NCBI GenBank assembly: GCA_038227135.1
Contig: JBBRQC010000052.1
Span: forward strand, 1-12,724
Reading direction: 5' to 3'
Origin: UBA4720 sp038227135
Lineage (GTDB): Bacteria; Gemmatimonadota; Gemmatimonadetes; Gemmatimonadales; Gemmatimonadaceae
Length of the DNA stretch: 12,724 nt
Shown piece by piece: positions 6,827 to 12,724 of the stretch. Under the pieces are notes generated by a model. That model saw nothing but the letters and a program-made list of their open reading frames with translations, was not told the DNA's origin and ran no database searches. The stretch's first letter is position 1. Every line of letters starts with the position of its first letter. Made by a program: the position numbers and the translations under genes.

Positions 6827-8788
6827 CTAGAAGGGCGTTGACGCGCGCGCGCCGACCAGTAGCGTGCGTCCGGGCGCGGCGAAGTGTAGGGCATCCTCGT
6901 AGCATTTGTTCAGCACGTTTTCCAATCGCGCATTCAGAATGAGTTGGCCGCGGCCGCGCAACGCGACGGGAACCTCCGCAGACATGTCGAGCTTCGTGTA
7001 AGCGGGAAGCGTTACGCGAGGCGACGGAAATTGCGCGAAATCGGTATCCGGTCGTCTCCCGACGAAGTTCACGGCGACGCCGACGCCTGCGCTGGCCGGG
7101 CGGGAATAGCTGACCACCACGCTTCCCGAATGGCTGGGACGCCGAATCAGTGCGTCTCCCACGCCGTCGCTGCCCTGGTAGCCGGGCGGGACATCGGTAA
7201 CTCGCGGATTGACGATGGTGTAGCTCGCGGTACCGCGCCAATTGCTCGAAGGCGATAGGGCAACCTCCGCTTCATACCCGTTCGAGCTCGCACCGGTGAG
7301 GTTGGCGTAGCTTCCCTTGTAGCTGGGCGGGCCGCCATTTACATACTGAATCAGATCGGAGAAGCGTTGCGTGAAGTACATCGCGCTCAGTCGAAGCGGC
7401 TCTGCCCACGAGGCCGTCATCAGGCCAACCTCGGCGGACCGAATCGTCTCGGGCTGCAGGCCGGGACTGCCGACTGTGTACAGAGTAGGCCGTAGCTGGT
7501 TGAAGGCGGGAGCATTGAACGCCGTGCTCAACGAAGCGCGAAGCCGCAGCGCGCCGAGGATGCCGGCATTTGCGCCAATGCGGTAGGTGGTGAAACGATG
7601 GTAGTCCGAGTTGTCATCGACCCTTCCGCTGAGCGTGTACGAAAAACGATCAGCGGGATTCCCAAGCAGCTCAGTGTAATACGCCACATTGTCGCGCGAC
7701 GCGTCAAAAGAATCGGTTTGTGTAGTCGAGCCGCCGACAGGACCGGAGCCATTGGCGCTCTTCTCGTGTTCTCGCTCGTAATTCGCGCCGACCGTGAGGG
7801 TCGCGTTTGCCGGAAGAAACAAGCTCACCCTACCCTCCGCGTTGCGACGATAGCCGCGCGACCTGAAGGCGGAGTGCGCGGGCGCCGACGCTCCGAATGG
7901 CGTGGCAATATCTTCGCTCAGATCGGAGACCTCGTTCGTGCCCGCGAGGAAGCGAGCCTGCGCATGATCGGACAGGTTCCTACCCGCATCGAGTCCAACC
8001 GTGAGGCGGTGTTGGGTGCGATAGGAGTTGGTGTCGACCGGTTGTCCCGCAAAATCGGTCGGATAGTGAAATTCGGCGGCGGTGTAGCGCGCCGAGAGCT
8101 TCACATCGGCTTCGGTGCCTTGAGAGAGAGTCAATGCGCCACTCAGAGTGCCGTTCTTGTACTGATTGTTGAACGGCAGAATACCGTCTGTCGAATGGCG
8201 AGCCGCTCCGAGGGCAAATTGTCCGAGAAGGAACCCCCCTGCGACATCCGCGTCGACGTCGAACGAGCGATACGTCCCCGCTCGCGCGCCGAGCGATGCG
8301 CGGGGTTCGTCGGTACCCCTGCGGGTAAATATCTGCACGATCCCTGAGACTGCGTCCGCTCCGTAAAGTACGCTCGCGGGTCCACGCACGATCTCGATCC
8401 GATCAATGTTATCCGTGGTCAGGTGGCTGAAATCGAAGAACCCGCCGGACGAGTTCACAGGCACACCGTCGATGAGAACCTTCGTATAACGGCTCTCGCC
8501 GCCTCGCAGGAATAGCGAGGTCACCGCACCGTACGAGCCGTTCTGAACCAGCATGGCTCCCGGAACCTCACGCAAAGCGTCAGTTACTCTCGTCACGCCG
8601 CGCGCACGGAGATCGTCGCCGAGGAGAACGGTGACGGGCTGAGTGAGAGTGTTCGCCGCACGCGGAATCTTGGAGGCTGACACAACGATTGTTTGAAGCT
8701 TGGTCGTGTCCTTGTCCTGAGCGATCGCGGAGTTTCGGGTCGTTGTGACCAGGACCCCCAGAGCGAGAGCAGCAGTCTTGAAGTTCAT
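6827..8788 (-). CDS. btuB: TonB-dependent vitamin B12 receptor (BtuB-like)
   Basis: This is an outer-membrane gated beta-barrel that imports cobalamin using TonB energy. The 653-residue protein has a signal peptide (about 1-24, ending SAIAQ), a TonB box TIVVSAS at 33-39 and a plug domain at about 44-165 with VTDALREVPG, LFLRGG, VLIDGVPVN and the IEIVRGPASVLYGADAVSGIVQI region (each a classic plug motif). A long barrel follows, ending in aromatic STPF. The ATG at 8786-8788 is chosen because it begins the signal peptide; the frame is open to 8896 but that stretch overlaps btuD. The start lies 29 bases after the btuD stop. The receptor fold alone does not fix the substrate; the operon's cobalamin riboswitch does. 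Here the receptor is the last transport gene. Confidence 0.92.
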   Translation of the reverse strand: MNFKTAALALGVLVTTTRNSAIAQDKDTTKLQTIVVSASKIPRAANTLTQPVTVLLGDDLRARGVTRVTDALREVPGAMLVQNGSYGAVTSLFLRGGESRYTKVLIDGVPVNSSGGFFDFSHLTTDNIDRIEIVRGPASVLYGADAVSGIVQIFTRRGTDEPRASLGARAGTYRSFDVDADVAGGFLLGQFALGAARHSTDGILPFNNQYKNGTLSGALTLSQGTEADVKLSARYTAAEFHYPTDFAGQPVDTNSYRTQHRLTVGLDAGRNLSDHAQARFLAGTNEVSDLSEDIATPFGASAPAHSAFRSRGYRRNAEGRVSLFLPANATLTVGANYEREHEKSANGSGPVGGSTTQTDSFDASRDNVAYYTELLGNPADRFSYTLSGRVDDNSDYHRFTTYRIGANAGILGALRLRASLSTAFNAPAFNQLRPTLYTVGSPGLQPETIRSAEVGLMTASWAEPLRLSAMYFTQRFSDLIQYVNGGPPSYKGSYANLTGASSNGYEAEVALSPSSNWRGTASYTIVNPRVTDVPPGYQGSDGVGDALIRRPSHSGSVVVSYSRPASAGVGVAVNFVGRRPDTDFAQFPSPRVTLPAYTKLDMSAEVPVALRGRGQLILNARLENVLNKCYEDALHFAAPGRTLLVGARASTPF

Positions 8789-8817
8789 CGTGTGGTCATG
8801 GAAAGGGTTCAAGTGTC

Positions 8818-9606
8818 TCAGAGAGTGAGCGGCCGCCGGAGCGGTACGAGCGCTGGCGCTCCAACCGCCGGATCGTGTGTGATCACCACCGGCCACCCGT
8901 AGATCGATTCGAGCCGGTCCGCCTTCATCACGTCTGTGGGCGATCCACTCGTGGCGATCCTGCCTTCATCGAGAAGCACGATCGTGTCAGCGAAGCGCGC
9001 CACGAGATTCAGCTGGTGGCTCACCAGGAGCACTGCCAGCCCCGAGCGCGCGAGGGATGAGAGCAACTCGAAGATCGCCATCTCGTGTGCGACATCGAGG
9101 AATGTCGTGGGCTCATCGAGAACGAGCGCGGGAGCCTTTTGCGCGAGGGCGCGGGCGATGCGGACGCGTTGCCATTCTCCACCGGACAGAGCATCGGTGT
9201 CTCGCCAGGCTAGCCCTGTAACGCCAGCTTGCTCCAACGCATCGCTGATCGCGGCATCGTCAGCAGTGCTTGCCGTCCGCCAAAGTCCAAGATGCGGATA
9301 GCGACCCAGCGCGACGTAATCGCGCACCTGTGTGGGGAATACTGCCTCCTCGCGCTGCGGGACGACGGCAACACGCCGTGCAAGCTCGGTGAGCGACAGA
9401 CTTCGCACGTCGCTGCCTCCAACCATGACCGAACCGCGCGACACATCTGCGCGACCAAGCAGGGCCCTCACGATCGAGCTCTTTCCAGATCCATTGGGCC
9501 CCGCCAAGGCGGTGAGCTTCCCCGCATCGGCGACGAAGGTCACCCCATCGACGGCATTTCTCGGCGCCCGAGGATAGGAGACGACGAGATCCGAGACCGT
9601 TATCAC
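8818..9606 (-). CDS. btuD: Cobalamin ABC transporter ATP-binding protein (BtuD/FecE-type)
   Basis: This is the cytoplasmic ATPase that powers the BtuC permease. The 262-residue protein has Walker A GPNGSGKS at 36-43, Q-loop at Q84, signature LSGGE at 140-144, Walker B LVLDEPT at 161-167 and the switch histidine in VSHQ at H197. It belongs to the family serving B12, heme and siderophores; the riboswitch upstream of the operon points to B12. The start is GTG at 9604-9606, overlapping the TGA of btuC as GTGA, so translation is probably coupled. The C-terminus has an extra, proline-rich tail (about 250-262). Confidence 0.92.
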   Translation of the reverse strand: MITVSDLVVSYPRAPRNAVDGVTFVADAGKLTALAGPNGSGKSSIVRALLGRADVSRGSVMVGGSDVRSLSLTELARRVAVVPQREEAVFPTQVRDYVALGRYPHLGLWRTASTADDAAISDALEQAGVTGLAWRDTDALSGGEWQRVRIARALAQKAPALVLDEPTTFLDVAHEMAIFELLSSLARSGLAVLLVSHQLNLVARFADTIVLLDEGRIATSGSPTDVMKADRLESIYGWPVVITHDPAVGAPALVPLRRPLTL

Positions 9607-10592
9607 GCGGCGCGTCTCAGCTGCACGAGAAAGAATGGCACGCCAAGGAGCGCGGTAATCGCTCCCAGTGGCAGCTCGGTTGGTGGTGCAGCGGTTCGTG
9701 CCGCCAGGTCAGCCGCCACGACGAGCGTCGCTCCGATGAGAGCAGCAGCGAGCACGAGTGGACGATGGGCGCGAAGGCCCATGCGCCGGGCGATGTGTGG
9801 GACGACGAGGCCCACAAACCCAACGAGCCCCGCTGCGGCAACAGTTGCCGCAGCGAGAAGCGCGGCGATCAGGAAAACTCGCCGACCGGATCTCTCAGCA
9901 TCAACGCCCAGCGACGCGGCCGTCTCTTCTCCCAGTGAGAGGACGTCGATCTCTCTTGCCCAGTAGATGAGCGCCCCACCGGCCACGAGGATGCTGCCGG
10001 CAAGCCAGCCTACGCGCTGCCAGTTCGCGTCCGCGGCGGATCCCATCATCCAGAAGAGCGCGCCGCGAATTGTGTTGGGTTCCGCTTTCGCGAGCGCGAC
10101 CATTATCGCCGCGTTGGCGAATGCTCCTACGATCACTCCAGCAACGAGGAGGGTGCGAAGATCTGCTCTCGGACCTCGCGCCCCAACCCGGCTCACAGCA
10201 AGCGCCAACAGGACCGCACCGACCGAACCGGCGAACGCGGCGAGCGTGACCGCGAAATCCGCGGTGAAGCCCAGCGCAAAGACGATCACCGCTCCTACTG
10301 CCGCACCGCCGGATACGCCGAGCAGATACGGCTCGGCCAGCGGGTTCCGCAACGAACCCTGCAGCGCCGCGCCGCTCGCACCGAGCCCCGCCCCAACGAG
10401 CGCGCCGAGGGCGACGCGAGGAAGTCTCAGATCGCGCACGATCGCGATCACGGTCGGATCGCCGCGTCCTCGCAGCGCCTCCAACACTGCATTCAGTGGC
10501 ACCGACACGGCGCCGCTGGCCACCGCAAGCGCCGCGATAGCAAACAGCGCCGCCACCAGCAGCAGCCAATACCATCCCCGGAATTGCGTCAA
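9603..10592 (-). CDS. btuC: Cobalamin ABC transporter permease (BtuC, FecCD family)
   Basis: This is an inner-membrane permease that forms the B12 channel as a dimer. The 329-residue protein is a string of hydrophobic segments, consistent with around ten helices. It has the FecCD hallmarks LRLPRVALGALVGAGLGASG near 55-75, LRNPLAEPYLLGVSGGAAVG near 81-100 and, toward the C-terminus, GLVGFVGLVVPHIARR (the cytoplasmic loop that contacts the ATPase). The start is TTG at 10590-10592, overlapping the btuF stop as TTGA; no other good start lies before the first helix. It overlaps btuD at its 3' end by four bases. Confidence 0.92.
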   Translation of the reverse strand: MTQFRGWYWLLLVAALFAIAALAVASGAVSVPLNAVLEALRGRGDPTVIAIVRDLRLPRVALGALVGAGLGASGAALQGSLRNPLAEPYLLGVSGGAAVGAVIVFALGFTADFAVTLAAFAGSVGAVLLALAVSRVGARGPRADLRTLLVAGVIVGAFANAAIMVALAKAEPNTIRGALFWMMGSAADANWQRVGWLAGSILVAGGALIYWAREIDVLSLGEETAASLGVDAERSGRRVFLIAALLAAATVAAAGLVGFVGLVVPHIARRMGLRAHRPLVLAAALIGATLVVAADLAARTAAPPTELPLGAITALLGVPFFLVQLRRAA

Positions 10593-11470
10593 CGGAGCAC
10601 GCCGGGGTGGAGGAGATTAGCGAGCGAGACAGCGGCTTCACCCAGTCTCAGTGAAGGCCGTGCAACCAGCAGGGTGTCTACGACGAAGATCCTGTTGCCG
10701 CGCGCGGCACGGACTATTCCCCACCGAGAGTCGGACGCGATCTGAGCCTTTCCGATCGGCCCTGCCAGAATGAAGTCCGGGTTTCTGCGCGAGATGTCCT
10801 CGAGCGATACCTGCGCGGACGGGCCAGGGATGTCGGCATATACGTTTCTTCCGCCTGCAATGTCCACCAGCTCATTCATGAAGCTGCCGGATCCGATCGT
10901 TATCACCGGTGCGTCCCATATGTGCCAGAAGACGCTCGGCCTGGTGAGCCTCGCGGTGGCTGCGCGAACGCTATCGAGCGTTCGATAAACGGAATCAACG
11001 ACTGTTTTCGCCCGCGCTGAGTCGCGCAGTATCGCGCCCAGCATGAGGACCGTCCGGCGGAAATCCGAGATATGATCGACTTTGAGCGAGAGAGTATTCA
11101 CTCCGGCCGCGCGAAACCGCCCCGCGGCGGGACGATTGTCCTGGCTGGCGTAAAGAATCACGAGGTCGGGATGCGCGGCCAACACCGCTTCGACGTTCGG
11201 TTGTATCCCATCTCCTAGTGCCGGGATCAGCTTCGCCGAGTCGGGCCACGAGTCGTACTTCGTGCGGCCGACCAGGCGAGAGCCGGCGCCCAGCGAGAAC
11301 ATGATCTCGGTCGTCGCCGGGTTGAGGGAGACGATGCGCACGGGCGGAGCGCCAATGCGAACGGGATCACCGAAGTCGTCGCTCGCTGCCTGCGACCGAG
11401 TGCGTGAATCCCCACACGCGGAGACAGCAAGCCCGAGCGCGAGAAGAGCTGATCGGCGGCAAAAAAACAA
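10589..11470 (-). CDS. btuF: Cobalamin-binding lipoprotein (BtuF-like)
   Basis: This is the periplasmic substrate-binding subunit that hands cobalamin to BtuCD. With the start chosen here (TTG at 11468-11470) the product is 293 residues. It begins with a short basic-hydrophobic lipoprotein signal and lipobox VSAC with Cys19, so it is probably anchored to a membrane. The body shows class III binding-protein features: RIVSLNPATTEIMFSLGAGSRLVG, then NVEAVLAAHPDLVI, LEDISRRNPDFIL and a terminal GEAAVSLANLLHP. The frame stays open to a GTG at 11509, but that start has no Shine-Dalgarno and would add 13 residues before the signal. The TTG has GGGAGGAG eight bases upstream. The stop overlaps btuC. 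Confidence 0.9.
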   Translation of the reverse strand: MFFCRRSALLALGLAVSACGDSRTRSQAASDDFGDPVRIGAPPVRIVSLNPATTEIMFSLGAGSRLVGRTKYDSWPDSAKLIPALGDGIQPNVEAVLAAHPDLVILYASQDNRPAAGRFRAAGVNTLSLKVDHISDFRRTVLMLGAILRDSARAKTVVDSVYRTLDSVRAATARLTRPSVFWHIWDAPVITIGSGSFMNELVDIAGGRNVYADIPGPSAQVSLEDISRRNPDFILAGPIGKAQIASDSRWGIVRAARGNRIFVVDTLLVARPSLRLGEAAVSLANLLHPGVLR

Positions 11471-11498
11471 AACGGACACTCCTCCCAGAGGAATGCCC
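11461..11498 (-). terminator. Riboswitch-controlled intrinsic terminator overlapping the btuF start
   Basis: On the minus strand, 11498-11488 pairs with 11484-11474 as an 11-bp stem (two G-U pairs) with a TGG triloop. It is followed by GTTTTGTTTTTTT (11473-11461). This is a textbook intrinsic terminator. The 3' arm contains the btuF Shine-Dalgarno and the T-run contains the TTG start, so the same hairpin could block transcription and translation. A possible antiterminator is GAGGTGC (11543-11537) pairing with GCATTCCTC (11496-11488) with a two-base bulge. A second leader hairpin, CGCCAC (11567-11562) with GTGGCG (11534-11529), encloses ACCTC/GAGGT (11552-11548 with 11543-11539). It overlaps the aptamer's P1 3' arm by two bases and also uses the antiterminator strand. 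Confidence 0.8.
11479..11486 (-). promoter_or_regulatory. btuF: Shine-Dalgarno of btuF, inside the terminator hairpin
   Basis: GGGAGGAG on the minus strand, eight bases before the TTG at 11468-11470. It is the strongest ribosome binding site near the gene and decides the start. It occupies the loop and 3' arm of the terminator stem, so it is available only when that stem is open. Confidence 0.75.
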
Positions 11499-11565
11499 GC
11501 AACGAGCACGCGCCAAAAGACGCCTGACCGCCACCAGCACCTCCCCCGAGGTTCTGCGAAAGTGG

Positions 11566-11719
11566 CGCGGACGATGAGTCGTCTCCTGGCTTCGGGCCGC
11601 GTCGACTCACCTTCCCGACCTGCTCCTCGAGGTCAGTGGTGTTACGAGTCTGCGTTGATGCCCGTTACAGTGGCGGGGCCGCACCGGCGTCACACCGGTT
11701 TCCGTGGCTCCCGTCCGCG
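11566..11719 (-). ncRNA. Cobalamin riboswitch aptamer
   Basis: The leader carries the conserved cobalamin riboswitch blocks in order on the minus strand: CCGGTGTGACGCCGG, GCGGCCCCGCCACTGTAACG (the core around 11680-11661), CACTGACC...GGGAAGG in the variable peripheral arm, and the B12 box GAAGCCAGGAGAC (11593-11581). The ends CGCGGACG (11719-11712) and CGTCCGCG (11573-11566) form a perfect 8-bp closing P1 stem. AdoCbl or a related cobalamin binds such RNAs and usually represses expression. It sits about 95 bases before the btuF start, heading the B12 transport operon. Exact cobalamin preference cannot be read from sequence. Confidence 0.95.
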
Positions 11720-11734
11720 ATCGATTGTCTGGCG

Positions 11735-11763
11735 AAACTATCTACGCCGAAGCGCACGCGCAA
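11735..11763 (-). promoter_or_regulatory. Candidate promoter of the B12 operon leader
   Basis: TTGCGC (11763-11758), a 17-base spacer and TAGTTT (11740-11735) lie on the minus strand at the end of the upstream gene. A start near 11728 would begin the RNA just ahead of the riboswitch P1 stem, which is where it should be. The -35 matches only its TTG half, so the call leans on position. Confidence 0.4.
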
Positions 11764-12697
11764 GCGCGACGACCATCGTCCCGCCGATCAGCAGGGTAAT
11801 CGCGACCATGTATCGCGGATCGATGGCCCGGTCCGGCGGCGGTGGCGGAAGATCTATCACCGCCACCGAGTTTTGAGGCATGTCCGACGCGAGGAATCGA
11901 CGAAAGTTGCGCCCTTCGACTGTCACCGGATCTACCTCACGCACATGGGGACCGGTGACGCGCCCGGCCTTTTCTTCGATCATCATTTCGTAGATCCCCG
12001 TTTCTTTCTCGAGCGGCAGGCTCAAGGGAAAAGATTTCGCGGGGAGCGAATAGGAGAACGAGAGCTGCTTGATACCCGGGGCGATGGGCGCATAGACGCT
12101 CACGATGCCCTTCGCGTAGGAAATGGCGCTGGCGGGAATATCGCCCTGGCTCGCCTGGAAATTGGTGAGGCCGGCCGGCACGTGTGTCTGCCACGTGGCG
12201 TCCTTAGGCGTGTCCGTCGGAGCGATCCGGGTGACGGATGAGTCGTTCGAGAGATCGTAGACCTCGACGACGGATCGGAGGCCATTTGCATCCACCGCCG
12301 ATACGACGACGTGATGGCCACGCAGAGTGATGGGCACGGGATGCGAGGTAGTATCGAAGACCGACACTTCCCCGTCATCGCCGCTTACTTTCCCCTCGGC
12401 GAGTGGCGGGGTGAAGTACGCGATGCCGTCGTAGGAGGCAGACACGAAGTAGATGGCGTCCTCGCTGCCCGAACGCACGTAGTTGAACGCATAGCGACCG
12501 CGAGGATCGGATTTGATCGAGTCGAGCGGGCCCGCCCGATCGGGCCCAACGCGGTGGAGAACGACCCACACGCCACCGACAGGAAGCATGCTTTGCTTCC
12601 CGGGGCGCGCGATGCGCCCCGATACCTGCTGCGGAGCGCTGGGAAGAGCGGCCTGCAAGAAGAGCAGGACCGCCAACTTACATATTGAACTTCCCAA
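11738..12697 (-). CDS. Secreted or membrane-anchored protein of unknown function, CarboxypepD_reg-like N-domain
   Basis: I do not recognise this 319-residue protein as a named family. It begins with a signal-like hydrophobic stretch (KLAVLLFLQAALPSA, about 7-21). A region at about 24-110 resembles a carboxypeptidase regulatory-like or transthyretin-like fold (VSGRI...GGVWVVLHRV...SDPRGRYAFNYV). A beta-rich middle follows, then a PPPPPD stretch near 284 and one C-terminal membrane segment (about 296-313) ending in basic RALRRR. The layout suggests an extracytoplasmic domain held by a C-terminal anchor with a short cytoplasmic tail. The start is a TTG at 12697, overlapping the preceding gene; TTG at 12676 would also give a signal peptide. 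Neither has a good ribosome binding site. Confidence 0.75.
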   Translation of the reverse strand: MGSSICKLAVLLFLQAALPSAPQQVSGRIARPGKQSMLPVGGVWVVLHRVGPDRAGPLDSIKSDPRGRYAFNYVRSGSEDAIYFVSASYDGIAYFTPPLAEGKVSGDDGEVSVFDTTSHPVPITLRGHHVVVSAVDANGLRSVVEVYDLSNDSSVTRIAPTDTPKDATWQTHVPAGLTNFQASQGDIPASAISYAKGIVSVYAPIAPGIKQLSFSYSLPAKSFPLSLPLEKETGIYEMMIEEKAGRVTGPHVREVDPVTVEGRNFRRFLASDMPQNSVAVIDLPPPPPDRAIDPRYMVAITLLIGGTMVVALARALRRR

Positions 12698-12724
12698 AGT
12701 CTTCAGGACGCATGTTCTCGAGAT
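12678..12724 (-). CDS. 3' end of an upstream minus-strand gene (partial)
   Basis: Reading in from the window edge on the minus strand, an open frame gives LENMRPEDFGKFNM and stops at TAA (12678-12680). The mixed, charged composition looks like a real C-terminus. The stop overlaps the start of the 319-residue protein gene by 20 bases, the same overlapping style as the btu genes, so the two are probably in one operon. The piece is too short to assign a function. Confidence 0.5.
   Translation of the reverse strand, partial: LENMRPEDFGKFNM

Noticed and set aside
7598..8347. 249-codon plus-strand frame opposite btuB
   Set aside because: Antisense to an intact beta-barrel gene; no family features.
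8789..8896. N-terminal extension of the TonB receptor
   Set aside because: It lies mostly within btuD and puts 36 polar residues before a good signal peptide.
9229..9966. 245-codon plus-strand frame spanning btuD and btuC
   Set aside because: It crosses two well-supported genes on the other strand and is Arg/Ala/Ser-rich with no structure.

Overview
This is a compact, GC-rich window whose recognisable genes nearly all lie on the minus strand, so transcription runs from high to low coordinates. The gene set fits a Gram-negative (diderm) bacterium of the FCB group, possibly a Gemmatimonadota member. The clues are a TonB-dependent receptor, a lipoprotein-type binding protein, a secreted protein ending in a type IX secretion (Por)-like C-terminal domain, and frequent TTG/GTG starts. 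This placement is inferred from gene style only; there is no rRNA here to confirm it.

Reading in the direction of transcription: the 3' end of an unidentified gene (12724-12678) overlaps a 319-codon secreted or membrane-anchored protein of unknown function (12697-11738). A cobalamin (B12) riboswitch follows (aptamer about 11719-11566). Its expression platform ends in a strong hairpin plus U-tract (11498-11461). That hairpin also contains the Shine-Dalgarno of the next gene, and the U-tract runs into its start codon. The riboswitch heads a tightly overlapping vitamin B12 import operon: btuF-like lipoprotein (11470-10589), btuC-like permease (10592-9603), btuD-like ATPase (9606-8818) and a btuB-like TonB-dependent receptor (8788-6827). 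Together these proteins carry cobalamin across the outer membrane, capture it in the periplasm and pump it through the inner membrane.

Only 59 bases later come recO (6767-6006) and selB (6009-4123), joined by an ATGA overlap. RecO works in RecFOR recombinational repair. SelB delivers Sec-tRNA to recoded UGA codons, so the organism probably makes selenoproteins, although no selA, selC or selD is in the window. A small secreted protein that is essentially only a Por/T9SS-like C-terminal domain (4042-3587) follows, with its own promoter, good ribosome binding site and a strong intrinsic terminator.

The last block is clpB (3438-826), tadA (839-327, start inside the end of clpB) and two tRNA-Ser genes, anticodons CGA (290-201) and GGA (139-52). 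The first 25 bases may be the 3' end of a plus-strand gene that converges on the tRNAs.

Most of the window is ordinary housekeeping plus one nutrient-import operon. The points worth a second look are the B12 leader, in which terminator, ribosome binding site and start codon are merged; the possible read-through of B12 control into recO-selB; the domain-only Por-like secreted protein; and the unidentified 319-residue protein. No mobile elements, CRISPR arrays or large repeats were seen, and no gap over 300 bases lacks an annotated feature.
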